Below, in pieces: positions 34,931-44,422 of a stretch of DNA of 55,373 nucleotides; position 1 is the stretch's first letter, and each line of letters opens with the position of its first letter. The DNA is taken from positions 1 through 55,373 of the forward strand of contig JAVWMQ010000006.1 in NCBI GenBank assembly GCA_036637375.1, in the 5' to 3' direction. A program made the translations under genes and the position numbers. This stretch comes from JAVWMQ01 sp036637375 (GTDB lineage: Bacteria; Bacillota; Clostridia; Peptostreptococcales; Anaerovoracaceae). The notes beneath the pieces are model-generated. The model made no database searches. It worked only from the letters and a program-made list of their open reading frames with translations, and was not told where the DNA came from.

Positions 34931-37306
34931 TTATTTAATCTTCACTATTGTGACACCATCGCCACCCTCATTGTAGTTCCCTTTTCTAAACCCTTTAGCA
35001 TGTTTGTGACTTTTGAGCATGTTGTGTATACCTTTCATCAAAATACCTTCACCACGCCCATGAATAATAGTTATTTCACTAAGGTTGGCAATAAATGCAT
35101 CATCAAGATATTTATCAACATTATTAAGTGCTTCATCCAAATTCTGCCCTTTTACATCTATAGTCGTTGAAATTGACATAGTCTTTGCTTTGTACATACT
35201 TCCATACATTGCTCTTTCAGGCTTCTTTTTAATCTTATTTTTTCCATCAATTATAAGTTTTAAGTCCTCTGGCTTGCACTTTATCTTCATAATCCCAATC
35301 TGTACTTGGATTTCCCCCTTTTTGTCCGGCAGTCCAATAACTTCACCATTTTGTGCAAGTGTTAGAACTTTTACTCTGTCCCCTATTTTAATTTCATCAA
35401 CATTAATAGGATTATCGTTTTCTTCAACGATGAATGTTTCCTTGTATCTGCCTGCGGCATCTTTGACTTTTCGTTTACTTCGATCAAGCCTTTTGTTTCG
35501 CTCGCCTAAACTCTCAACTTTTGAAAGTTCCTTTAATTCTTCTTGAACACTTTTGGTAATACGCTTTGCTTCTTCTATTATATCTCTTGCTTCTTCCTTC
35601 GCTTGTGCCAAAAGTTTTTCTTGTTTCTCCCTCGCTTTTGCCGATTCTCTTTCAAAAATTTCTTTTTGCTTTTTCATTTCTATATTAAGCATAATGGCTT
35701 CATCACGTTCTTGCTCTGCTGCTTTTTTGTCAGCCTCAATTGCAGTCAAAACCTCTTCAAATGCGATGTCCCCACCATCAAGTAACATCTTGGCTTTTTC
35801 TATTATTTCAGGTATTAAACCTAGTTTTTTTGATATCTCAAAAGCATTTGAACGTCCTGGAATACCTATTGTAAGTTTATATGTCGGACTCAAAGTTTCA
35901 ACATCAAATTCCATAGAAGCATTTGATACACCCTCTTTTGATAAAGCATATTTCTTTAACTCTGTATAATGAGTTGTGGCAATTATTGTTCCTTGTTTTT
36001 CGTATAGTTTTTCAAGTATTGAAATTGCAAGTGCTGCACCTTCTGTTGGGTCAGTACCTGCCCCAAGTTCATCAAGCAATATGAGTGTATCTTTTTCCAC
36101 ATTAGAAACTATATCTACAATATTTTTCATATGAGATGAAAATGTAGATAAGCTTTGTTCAATACTTTGTTCATCACCAATATCGGCAAAAATATCTTTA
36201 AAAATTGGTAATGTACTCATAGATGATGCTGGTATATGTAACCCCGTTTGTGCCATCATAGCTAAAAGTCCTACTGTTTTTAGCGTTACTGTTTTACCTC
36301 CTGTGTTTGGCCCTGTAATAATCAGGCTGTTATACTTAGAGCCAACTTCAACATCTATTGGTACTACCTTTGTTTTGTCAATCAATGGATGCCTAGCACT
36401 CTTTAGGGAAACGATACCCTTATCATTAATCTTTGGACATTCTGCACCTTGGATACTTGCAAGCTTGCCTTTTGCCATAATTAAATCCATTTGAACCAAA
36501 ATTTCCTGGTTGTTTTTTAATTCCTCAGAATATTCACCAACTCTACCTGAAAGTTCTAGTAAAATTCTGTCAATCTCAATCTTTTCGGCTATTTCTAATT
36601 CTCGTAAATCATTGTTTAAATTTACAATCACCTGCGGCTCAATAAATAGAGTAGCACCTGAAGCACTTTGATCATGAACAATTCCAGGGAACTTACCTTT
36701 ATGCTCTTGTTTGACTGGAATTACAAATCTTCCATCTCTAACTGTCACAATTGAATCTTGCAACATAGACTGGTTATCCGATTTGTTTATTATTTGATTT
36801 ATTCTAGTCCTAATTGCTTCGTTTTGTCTCGCAATATTTCGCCTTATATCTTTTAGCTCACGACTTGCATTATCACTCATCTCATCTTCCGACTCAATTG
36901 ATCTATCAATGTCATCTGCTAAATCTTTAAACTCAATTATTACATCTCCCATACCGGTTAAAATTGGTACAGTAGGTATATCCCCTTTTAAATATGAAAC
37001 CACATTAGATGCAACTTTCATATTATAATAAACTCTTAACAATTGTCCCATTGTAAGAGCTCCACCTTTTTGGGCAAAGTCAATAGATTTACCTATATCA
37101 TAAAAGTTGCCTAAAGGAAGTGGTCCTTTGTACGTTATTAGTTTTACAGCTTCATCAGTTTCCAAAAGCGCTTCTTCAATTATTCTTATGTCTATATAAG
37201 GTTTAAGCTCAGAAATGATTTTTTTAGTCATTTCCGAGCCTGCCTGTGCTTTTAGAAGCTCTATAATTTTGCTGTATTCCAAAACCCTAGTAGCTTTCTC
37301 ATTCAT
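34931..37306 (-). CDS. mutS2: MutS2 ATPase/nuclease (RqcU-type)
   Basis: This 791-residue protein has the MutS core and clamp. The Walker A is GPNTGGKTVTLKT (near 335), with the Walker B TLILLDELGAGTDPTEG. A long coiled coil lies at about 515-630, and a C-terminal Smr domain ends in IIHGRGEGILMKG. MutS2 suppresses recombination and, in Bacillus, splits collided ribosomes. The start overlaps the zapA stop by one base (TAATG). Confidence 0.95.
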   Translation of the reverse strand: MNEKATRVLEYSKIIELLKAQAGSEMTKKIISELKPYIDIRIIEEALLETDEAVKLITYKGPLPLGNFYDIGKSIDFAQKGGALTMGQLLRVYYNMKVASNVVSYLKGDIPTVPILTGMGDVIIEFKDLADDIDRSIESEDEMSDNASRELKDIRRNIARQNEAIRTRINQIINKSDNQSMLQDSIVTVRDGRFVIPVKQEHKGKFPGIVHDQSASGATLFIEPQVIVNLNNDLRELEIAEKIEIDRILLELSGRVGEYSEELKNNQEILVQMDLIMAKGKLASIQGAECPKINDKGIVSLKSARHPLIDKTKVVPIDVEVGSKYNSLIITGPNTGGKTVTLKTVGLLAMMAQTGLHIPASSMSTLPIFKDIFADIGDEQSIEQSLSTFSSHMKNIVDIVSNVEKDTLILLDELGAGTDPTEGAALAISILEKLYEKQGTIIATTHYTELKKYALSKEGVSNASMEFDVETLSPTYKLTIGIPGRSNAFEISKKLGLIPEIIEKAKMLLDGGDIAFEEVLTAIEADKKAAEQERDEAIMLNIEMKKQKEIFERESAKAREKQEKLLAQAKEEARDIIEEAKRITKSVQEELKELSKVESLGERNKRLDRSKRKVKDAAGRYKETFIVEENDNPINVDEIKIGDRVKVLTLAQNGEVIGLPDKKGEIQVQIGIMKIKCKPEDLKLIIDGKNKIKKKPERAMYGSMYKAKTMSISTTIDVKGQNLDEALNNVDKYLDDAFIANLSEITIIHGRGEGILMKGIHNMLKSHKHAKGFRKGNYNEGGDGVTIVKIK

Positions 37307-37863
37307 TATCTTTTAATTCCGCCTCTTAATTTTTCAAGTTCGCTTTTAATTCTTATGTTTTCCATTTGCAAATCAAAGAAATTGTTTTCTAGCTCCTTAA
37401 ATCTAGCTTCAGCCTCTTTAAGTTTTTCTTCAGTCCCTTTTTTTATCTCTTCCTGAAGACTGCCTTGTCCTTTGACAATCCTCTCAACTTCTTTTTCTTT
37501 TGCATTTAGCTTTTCAACCAAAGCTTCCTTTTGTCTTTGAATAGCGATATTTTGTTCTTTGTACTCAAAGAAACTTTTTTTTGCTTCTTCCCATAGCTGA
37601 ATATAATGCTGAGTATCTCCTTCAAGCTGTTCATTTGTTGCCTTTATTTCTTGAAGTCTTTCTTTACAGGTAAAATAATCATTTGAAATATTAACAGCTG
37701 AAAGGACTGCAACATTCGTTGTAGAAAGAGAATTTACTGCATCACCAATTTCTCGCATTTTACTGTCAACATGGGCAGCAACTTTCAAAACTTTTTCTTG
37801 TGAGTCGCCTCCTGCTATTGTATATTCTTGTCCATAAATGTTAACTGTAACTTTTATACTCAC
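37306..37863 (-). CDS. zapA: cell-division protein ZapA with long coiled coil
   Basis: The N-terminal 95 residues are a standard ZapA domain (VNIYGQEYTIAGGDSQEKVLKVAAHVDSKM, partial, and VAVLSAVNISNDYF). ZapA bundles FtsZ filaments. The protein is 185 residues, longer than the usual 85-110, because of an added coiled coil of about 85 residues rich in Glu and Lys. It lies between pheT and mutS2, a common clostridial order. Confidence 0.9.
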   Translation of the reverse strand: MSIKVTVNIYGQEYTIAGGDSQEKVLKVAAHVDSKMREIGDAVNSLSTTNVAVLSAVNISNDYFTCKERLQEIKATNEQLEGDTQHYIQLWEEAKKSFFEYKEQNIAIQRQKEALVEKLNAKEKEVERIVKGQGSLQEEIKKGTEEKLKEAEARFKELENNFFDLQMENIRIKSELEKLRGGIKR

Positions 37864-37876
37864 CTTATCTATCCTC

Positions 37877-40423
37877 CTATAATTCTCTTAGCACTGCTCC
37901 AAATTCATCATTTAAAGCCGCTAGAACTTTGTTATGTAAAGTAGCAACATCATCATCTGTTAAAGTTTTTTCTGGATGTCTGTATGTCAATGAGAATGCA
38001 ACACTCTTCTTGCCTTCTGACACTTGCTCTCCTCTGTAAATATCAAACAATTTTACGTTTTCTAGTATTTCTGTACCATTGCCTTCAATTACTTCTTTAA
38101 TATGTCCTACAGGTACATCTTCGTCAACTAACAACGCTATATCTCTTGAAGTCGCTGGATATTTTGGTAACGGTGAATATGCTTTTTCTTTTTTCGCAAA
38201 GTCAATTACTGTTTCAAATAACATTTCACAGCAGTAACACTTTTCCCCAATTCCATACTTTTCTGCAACATCTGGGTGAATTTCTCCCATGATACCTATT
38301 TCAATTGGCATATCGCCTATAGTGCCATTCATCTGACCAATTACATCCTTTAGCATTGCAAGTTCTTCATCACCAAAGTCTTCTTTATTTGTTTCCATTC
38401 TTTGTTTAAGTTCTTCCATTGCTGCTTCAGTATTCATGCATAATTTTTCATCTGGTTTAAGCATAATTCTAGCACATCTACCTGGATGGTATACACCATA
38501 TTCAGTTTCTGCAACAAATTCTACATCCTTAATACCAAGATTTTCAAGTAATTCTACAATCATTCCCTTTAGTTCAAAGAAGTCCATACCTCCGCCGTAT
38601 GCGCCAATACAAAGGGCATTGTTTTCTTCTGGCATTCCTGTATCACCATATATATCATCCATAAATGTTGATCCAAGTTCAAATGCCTTTACTTTTTCAA
38701 TATTTCTTGTGTAGTTAGTTGCTAATGATGATAGCATACCCGGTGTTAGAAGAGTTCTCATTACAGAGTTTTCTTCGCCTAGCGGATTAAGAATTTTTAC
38801 AAATGCTTTTTCCCATGAATCGTCACCAATGCCAATGTCATCTACACTTTTAGGGCTAACAAATGAATATGTCTGTATTTCGTTAACGCCCATAGCACAA
38901 AGTGCATTTCGCGCAATACATCTAATATCTTCTTCTCTACCTTTAGAGCTTTCGTTGTTTCCCTTTGGAATTGTCATAGGTAGGCTATCATAGCCATAAA
39001 TTCTAGCAACTTCCTCTATATAGTCAACTTCTTTTAATAAGTCTAGTCTAACTGATGGAGGTGTACAAACTAAAATATCACCTTTATTTTCAACTTCTAT
39101 TTCTAAAAGCTGTAGTATCTCAGTCATTTCTTGCGCTGTTATTGAAGTTCCTAGAACTTTATTTATTCTATCAACTCTAACATCAACAGTTGGAAGATTT
39201 ATTTCTTTTGGATAAACGTCAACTACACCTTTGCAAACTTTTCCTGAGTTAGTTTCTTCAATTAGTTCACAAACACGATTAGCAACAACCATACAAAGGT
39301 TAGGATCTACACCTTTTTCATATCTAGCTGAAGCTTCTGTTCTTAGACCAAGTTTTTTTGATGTTGCACGTATTCCATCTGCTTCAAAATTTGCAACTTC
39401 TATTAACACTACCTCTGTTGTAGCCTCAATCTCTGAGTTCAGACCACCCATAACACCTGCTAGGGCAACAGCCTTCTTGCCATCTCGAATCATTAACATT
39501 GTATCATCTAGAGTTCTTTCTGTTTCATCTAGTGTTACAAATTTTTCTCCACTTTCAGCATTACTTACAATAATTTTGCTATCTTCGATAGTTTTTAAAT
39601 CAAAAGCATGGATAGGCTGACCATATTCAAGCATAACGAAGTTAGTAATATCAACGATGTTGTTAATCGGTCTCATTCCCGCATTCATTAATCTTTGCTG
39701 AATCCACCATGGGCTTTCCTTTATAACAATATCTGTTACTGCTCTTGCAACATATCGTTGGCAAAGCTCCTCGTTTAATATTTCAACCTTAATTAAATCT
39801 TTAGTTTCTTTGTCACTTTCTTCCTTTAATGAAGACTTTGGATATTCAAGTTTTTCTTTGAAAGTTGCTGCTGTTTCTCTTGCCATTCCAACCATAGATA
39901 GACAGTCTGATCTATTTGGAGTTATCTCAAAGTCTACTACTGCATCTTTTAAATCCAATGCTGTTACAAGGTCTTGACCTAGTTCAAAGTCTTCTGGTAG
40001 AAGCCAAATACCATCTTTGTGAAGATATGGCGCTACGTTATCTGCAAATCCAAGTTCTCCTGTTGAACAAAGCATACCATTTGATTCAACACCTCTTAGG
40101 TTGCCTCTCTTAATTTCTCCACCTGGCAATTTGCTACCATGAAGAGCTACTGGAACTAATCTCCCCACAGCTACATTTGGTGCTCCACAAACAATTTGTA
40201 GTAATTCATCTTGTCCAACATCTACCATACATACGTTTAGTTTATCTGCATCAGGATGTTTATTGATTTCTACAATTTTACCCACTACTACATTTTCAAT
40301 TCCTTCACCTATATATTCTACTGTTTCAAGGTTTGATCCAGACATTATCATTCTATCTGTGAAAGTATCTATATCTACATTTACTTTTGTATAATCTTTA
40401 AGCCATTTAATTGGTACTAACAT
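37877..40423 (-). CDS. pheT: phenylalanyl-tRNA synthetase beta subunit
   Basis: This 848-residue protein has the EMAPII-like tRNA-binding domain (about 39-150), B3/B4 editing, B5, the catalytic-like domain and the C-terminal FDX-ACB domain (YPATSRDIALLVDEDVP). It pairs with PheS to charge tRNA-Phe. It is longer than the common ~800 residues. An acidic, Met-rich insertion lies at about 660-705, between HPGRCARIML and GIMGEIHPDVA. It follows pheS by 12 bp. Confidence 0.96.
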   Translation of the reverse strand: MLVPIKWLKDYTKVNVDIDTFTDRMIMSGSNLETVEYIGEGIENVVVGKIVEINKHPDADKLNVCMVDVGQDELLQIVCGAPNVAVGRLVPVALHGSKLPGGEIKRGNLRGVESNGMLCSTGELGFADNVAPYLHKDGIWLLPEDFELGQDLVTALDLKDAVVDFEITPNRSDCLSMVGMARETAATFKEKLEYPKSSLKEESDKETKDLIKVEILNEELCQRYVARAVTDIVIKESPWWIQQRLMNAGMRPINNIVDITNFVMLEYGQPIHAFDLKTIEDSKIIVSNAESGEKFVTLDETERTLDDTMLMIRDGKKAVALAGVMGGLNSEIEATTEVVLIEVANFEADGIRATSKKLGLRTEASARYEKGVDPNLCMVVANRVCELIEETNSGKVCKGVVDVYPKEINLPTVDVRVDRINKVLGTSITAQEMTEILQLLEIEVENKGDILVCTPPSVRLDLLKEVDYIEEVARIYGYDSLPMTIPKGNNESSKGREEDIRCIARNALCAMGVNEIQTYSFVSPKSVDDIGIGDDSWEKAFVKILNPLGEENSVMRTLLTPGMLSSLATNYTRNIEKVKAFELGSTFMDDIYGDTGMPEENNALCIGAYGGGMDFFELKGMIVELLENLGIKDVEFVAETEYGVYHPGRCARIMLKPDEKLCMNTEAAMEELKQRMETNKEDFGDEELAMLKDVIGQMNGTIGDMPIEIGIMGEIHPDVAEKYGIGEKCYCCEMLFETVIDFAKKEKAYSPLPKYPATSRDIALLVDEDVPVGHIKEVIEGNGTEILENVKLFDIYRGEQVSEGKKSVAFSLTYRHPEKTLTDDDVATLHNKVLAALNDEFGAVLREL

Positions 40424-40435
40424 ATTTCGCCCTCC

Positions 40436-41458
40436 TTATTTGAACTGATTGATGAAACGCATATCATTCTCGTAGAATAATCTAATATCATCAACACCGT
40501 ACTTTAACATTGCAATTCTATCAACACCCATTCCAAAAGCAAATGCAGTGTATTTCTCTGTGTCAATTCCGCCAACAGCAAGTACATTTGGGTGTACCAT
40601 GCCGCAACCTAGAATTTCAATCCATCCGCTACCTTTACAAATTCTGCAGCCTTCGCCACCACATTTGAAACAAGAAACGTCCATTTCAGCGCTTGGCTCA
40701 GTGAATGGGAAATGATGAGGTCTAAACTTTGTTCTAGTATCTGGTCCAAATATTTTTTTTGCCATGCTATCAAGTGTACCCTTTAAATCCGCCATTGTAA
40801 TTCCTTCATCAACAATTAGTCCTTCAATTTGATGGAACATTGGTGAATGAGTTGCATCAGGAGTATCACATCTAAAACATCTACCTGGTGCAATGATTTT
40901 AATTGGAGGTTTCTGTGATAAAAGTGTTCTAATCTGTACAGTTGATGTATGTGGTCTTAACACTGTATCATCAGAAATATAGAAAGTGTCTGTCTTATCT
41001 CTTGACGGATGATTCTGTGGTGAATTTAATCCATCAAAGGCATTGAAAACAGAATCAATTTGTGGTCCCTCTGCTATAGAATATCCCATAGCCATGAAGA
41101 TATTACTAATTTCTTCAATAGTTAATGTTATAGGATGCTTAACACCTATGTTGATTTCCTTTCCTGGTTCTGTTACATCTATCTTTTCTAATTTAAACTG
41201 TGCTTCTTTTGCAGCAGCTTTTACTTTTTGCAATTTGTCATTGATTAATTCTTCAACTTCTTCTCTAACTTTATTTGCTGCTTGACCTAATACCTTTTTT
41301 TCTTCTTTTGGAAGCTTACCCATTTCTTTTAATATTGAAGTAATTTCTCCCTTTTTACCTAAGAACTTAACTCTTAGATCATTAGTTTCAGCAACATTTT
41401 TTGCTGAATTTAATTGCTCCTTTGCTTGTTCTAATATTTCATTTAGTTTGTTTTGCAT
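40436..41458 (-). CDS. pheS: phenylalanyl-tRNA synthetase alpha subunit
   Basis: This 340-residue class II catalytic subunit has an N-terminal coiled coil (1-85), then motif 2 (GRCFRCDTPDATHSPMFHQIEG) and motif 3 (FGMGVDRIAMLKYG). A CFKCGGEGCRICKGSGW segment near 260-276 provides a Cys-rich loop. It lies 2 bp after the methyltransferase gene. No T-box precedes it. Confidence 0.97.
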   Translation of the reverse strand: MQNKLNEILEQAKEQLNSAKNVAETNDLRVKFLGKKGEITSILKEMGKLPKEEKKVLGQAANKVREEVEELINDKLQKVKAAAKEAQFKLEKIDVTEPGKEINIGVKHPITLTIEEISNIFMAMGYSIAEGPQIDSVFNAFDGLNSPQNHPSRDKTDTFYISDDTVLRPHTSTVQIRTLLSQKPPIKIIAPGRCFRCDTPDATHSPMFHQIEGLIVDEGITMADLKGTLDSMAKKIFGPDTRTKFRPHHFPFTEPSAEMDVSCFKCGGEGCRICKGSGWIEILGCGMVHPNVLAVGGIDTEKYTAFAFGMGVDRIAMLKYGVDDIRLFYENDMRFINQFK

Positions 41459-41460
41459 AA

Positions 41461-42237
41461 CTACTCACCTTTCATCTTTGATTGATACATTAGTATACCT
41501 GCTGCAACTGACGCATTTAATGAATCTACTGGCTCTTCCATTGGAATCTTAATTTTTAAATCAGAACAATTTAAAAATTCTTCACTTATGCCATTACCTT
41601 CATTACCAATTACTAGTCCTATATTGTTTCTTAAGTCTACATCATAATAAAACTTATCAGTTTCAAAACAGGTTGCTACAATTGTTTTTTGATTATCTTT
41701 TAAAAATTTTATTGCTTCATTTTGATCTGAAACTTGCATTATTGGAAGCCGTAGAACTGACCCTGCTGCTGATCTAACTACCTTTGGAGAGTAAGCATCT
41801 GCTGTCCCCCTTATCGTTAAAACACCGTTGTATCCAGCTGCATCTGCTGTCCTTATTATAGTTCCAATATTCCCTGGATCTTGCAAACAATCTAGCACAA
41901 CAACATTCCCAGATTTTTGATTGATTTTTTTTGAAAATGTTTCAACATCATATTCCATTTTGTTTACAATAGCAATAATACCTTGGCTTGTTTCGGTCTG
42001 GGTAAGCCTCTCAAAAAGCTTACCCATCATAAAGACTACCTCGGTCTCTTCATAATAGATTTCCTTTTTATAATTATCACACAAAATAACAGTCTCAACC
42101 TTACCAGCATCATAGGCTTCTCTCACCAGTTTGTCTCCCTCGACCAAAAACTGCCCTAGTCTATCCCTATATTTTTTGGTTGTTAAATTGACTGCTTTTT
42201 TGAATATTTTGTTGTCCTTAGATGTAATAACCTTCAT
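41461..42237 (-). CDS. SpoU/TrmH-family RNA 2'-O-methyltransferase
   Basis: This 258-residue protein has an N-terminal substrate-binding domain and the SPOUT trefoil-knot domain. The knot has NVVVLDCLQDPGNIGTIIRTADA, GLVIGNEGNGI and IPMEEPVDSLNASVAAGIL, which are motifs 1-3. It methylates a ribose in rRNA or tRNA; the exact nucleotide is unknown. It begins the long operon with pheST, just downstream of the ftsZ terminator. Confidence 0.9.
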   Translation of the reverse strand: MKVITSKDNKIFKKAVNLTTKKYRDRLGQFLVEGDKLVREAYDAGKVETVILCDNYKKEIYYEETEVVFMMGKLFERLTQTETSQGIIAIVNKMEYDVETFSKKINQKSGNVVVLDCLQDPGNIGTIIRTADAAGYNGVLTIRGTADAYSPKVVRSAAGSVLRLPIMQVSDQNEAIKFLKDNQKTIVATCFETDKFYYDVDLRNNIGLVIGNEGNGISEEFLNCSDLKIKIPMEEPVDSLNASVAAGILMYQSKMKGE

Positions 42238-42284
42238 ACTTGTTCCCCTTAAATACTCAAACTTGTATACTTGAATATTTCTAT

Positions 42285-42314
42285 TAATAAAAAGCCGGTT
42301 TACACCGGCTTTTT
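42285..42314 (-). terminator. terminator at the end of the dcw cluster (after ftsZ)
   Basis: An 11-bp stem (42289-42299 with 42304-42314, core AGCCGGT/ACCGGCT) and 4-nt loop lies 9 bp after the ftsZ stop. Five T residues are in the stem end, and a T-rich tail follows. It separates the division cluster from the pheST operon. Confidence 0.88.
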
Positions 42315-42323
42315 AGCTTCGTA

Positions 42324-43448
42324 TTATTTTAAGAATGATGGGATATCAAACTTAGTTGGTGCAGTATTTCTATCTAATGTCTTAAGAACATCGCTTAAAG
42401 TCTGTTCCTTTGGAGTTCCATCAGAGAACTCATTATTAGTTGACTGCTCCGCCCCATCTTCACTAAAGCCACCAGCGTTTGCATAATTGCCAGGCTGATT
42501 TTCAAATCCAGTAGCAATAACTGTAACGTGCATTTCGTCTTGCATTTCTTCTTTGACTGCTGCACCAAATATAATGATTGCGTCTTTATCTGCCACACTT
42601 TGAATCTGATTAGCAGCTTCATTAACATCAAGCATACCCATATCATATCCACCAGTTACATTTAATAAAATTGCTTTAGCCCCTGCAACAGTAGTTTCAA
42701 GTAATGGACTTTCAATTGCAGATGTAATAGCATCTTTAACCTTGTTGTCGCCAATACCAACACCAATACCCATATGTGCAATGCCTCTGTCTCTCATAAC
42801 AGTTTCAACATCAGCAAAGTCTAAGTTGATTAGTCCATCATTACCAATCAAATCTGTAATGCCTTGTACTCCCTGTTTAAGAACTTCATCCGCCAAGTTA
42901 AATGCTTGAATTAATGAAGTGTTTGGTTCTGCCATATCAAGTAGTTTGTCATTTGGTACAACAACAATAGAATCCACAAATTTCTTTAGAAACTTAATTC
43001 CAAGTTCAGCATGTTCACTTCTCTTGCGTCCTTCAAAAGTAAATGGTTTAGTAACTACTCCAACTGTTAAAATCCCCATATCTTTTGCAACCTTAGCTAC
43101 GATAGGTGCTGCACCTGTTCCAGTTCCGCCACCCATTCCAGCAGTGACAAAAACCATTTCTGCACCACTCAAAAAACGAGTTATATCTTCAATGTTCTCT
43201 TCAGCTGATTTCTGCCCAACTTCTGGGTTTCCTCCAGCACCAAGACCCTTTGTTAATTTCTCTCCAACTTGAAGCTTTGTTTCAGCTTTACATGCTGTTA
43301 ATGCCTGTTTATCGGTATTAATAGCAATAAAGTTCACACCTTTAAGCTTCGAATCTATCATTCTATTTACGGCGTTGCATCCACCGCCGCCAACGCCTAC
43401 AACTATTATTCTTGCGTTTCCTTCATTGTTCATTTCAAATTCCAACAT
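42324..43448 (-). CDS. ftsZ: cell-division GTPase FtsZ
   Basis: This 374-residue tubulin homologue forms the division ring. It has VVGVGGGGCNAVNRM, the tubulin signature GGGTGTGAAP (near 105) and the C-terminal peptide FDIPSFLK for membrane adaptors. AGGAGGAAAG precedes the start. A 90-bp gap separates it from ftsQ, enough for an extra promoter, though only weak boxes are visible. No ftsA gene adjoins it, so another adaptor such as SepF or a distant FtsA must tether it. Confidence 0.98.
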   Translation of the reverse strand: MLEFEMNNEGNARIIVVGVGGGGCNAVNRMIDSKLKGVNFIAINTDKQALTACKAETKLQVGEKLTKGLGAGGNPEVGQKSAEENIEDITRFLSGAEMVFVTAGMGGGTGTGAAPIVAKVAKDMGILTVGVVTKPFTFEGRKRSEHAELGIKFLKKFVDSIVVVPNDKLLDMAEPNTSLIQAFNLADEVLKQGVQGITDLIGNDGLINLDFADVETVMRDRGIAHMGIGVGIGDNKVKDAITSAIESPLLETTVAGAKAILLNVTGGYDMGMLDVNEAANQIQSVADKDAIIIFGAAVKEEMQDEMHVTVIATGFENQPGNYANAGGFSEDGAEQSTNNEFSDGTPKEQTLSDVLKTLDRNTAPTKFDIPSFLK

Positions 43449-43538
43449 CGCTTACTTTCCTCCTGCTAAGCATAGATAGTATAATCTTTTTTAATTATAT
43501 CATATCAACATATATTTTTGTATATAAAAATACTATTT

Positions 43539-44414
43539 TTATTCAAAAATTGGCGTAAAAGAACAATATCCAGTATCACCTATATCGACAGTGCCCCTTT
43601 TAATCTTCTTTTTATATAAATCGTATACAATTACACCAACATTTCCATTCTCAATATTCTTTGTTAGTTCTTCGCTATTGCCTGTAAATACAAGCATATC
43701 ATAAACATATAACCTGACTTCCTTTTTGTTTTTTAGATCAATTTTTTTAAAAAACAAATTTTCTTTTTTCATTAAATTTATCATCTCAATGGAGGCTTTC
43801 ATAATTTCCTTTTCTTTTACCTCAATTATTTCATCCTCTTTTAAGCTTTTTACAGATACATTCTCAATTAAAGTTATCTTTGGTCTAACTTTTCTAATGT
43901 CTAATACATAACCTTCCTTATCAATAAGCGCATACTTACTACCATATTTCAATGTTGCAAAAGGTCGTCTTTCCTGGGCAATAATCTGAATTTTTCTTGG
44001 ATAAACTTTCTTTATTTCCACAGAATTTATATATGGACTTTTTACCAATTCATTCTTCACCACTTTTTTTCTTATCATAAAAATGTTTTCACCTTTCTTG
44101 ATCCCAGACATTTTAATGATTTGTTTTGATGTAAAGTGCTTATTACTCAGTGATTCAATTTCTGTCACAGCAAAAAATGACGACGACAAAAAGGCGAAAA
44201 TAGCAATTAGAAGCCCTAAAACAATAGCAACTTTAAGGAAGAAATGTTGTTTTCTCCTTTTTCTTTTCTTTTTTTTAGGACCCTGTTCAAGCTGTTTACG
44301 GTAAGCTTCTTTTAACGAGTCACTATCTTGCATTTCATTATCTTGCGCTACACCATCTCCATTCGCCTGTGTTTCATTATTAAGTTCATCAATTTTCACT
44401 TTGCCTTCATCCAT
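43539..44414 (-). CDS. ftsQ: cell-division protein FtsQ/DivIB
   Basis: The ATG at 44414 follows GAGGAAAAAC. The alternative at 44426 overlaps the murG stop (ATGA) but has no binding site. The 291-residue protein has a basic cytoplasmic tail, a membrane segment (about residues 61-82), then the POTRA domain (VTEIESLSNKHFTSKQIIKMSGIKKG, partial) and the FtsQ beta domain. It connects FtsL/FtsB to the septal synthase. Confidence 0.9.
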   Translation of the reverse strand: MDEGKVKIDELNNETQANGDGVAQDNEMQDSDSLKEAYRKQLEQGPKKKKRKRRKQHFFLKVAIVLGLLIAIFAFLSSSFFAVTEIESLSNKHFTSKQIIKMSGIKKGENIFMIRKKVVKNELVKSPYINSVEIKKVYPRKIQIIAQERRPFATLKYGSKYALIDKEGYVLDIRKVRPKITLIENVSVKSLKEDEIIEVKEKEIMKASIEMINLMKKENLFFKKIDLKNKKEVRLYVYDMLVFTGNSEELTKNIENGNVGVIVYDLYKKKIKRGTVDIGDTGYCSFTPIFE

Positions 44415-44422
44415 GTTTTTCC

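Noticed and set aside
35085..36494. Several plus-strand frames of 60-150 codons opposite mutS2
   Set aside because: They are antisense shadows of a highly conserved gene, Ser/Phe-rich as expected from reversed AT-rich codons.
42238..42288. Search for a T-box or other leader ahead of the methyltransferase-pheST operon
   Set aside because: Only about 50 bp separate the ftsZ terminator from the first start codon; no room for a T-box and no conserved core seen.
43500..43545. AAAAATA-C-TATTTTT palindrome between ftsQ and ftsZ considered as a terminator
   Set aside because: The stem is entirely A-T with a one-base centre, and too weak to call.
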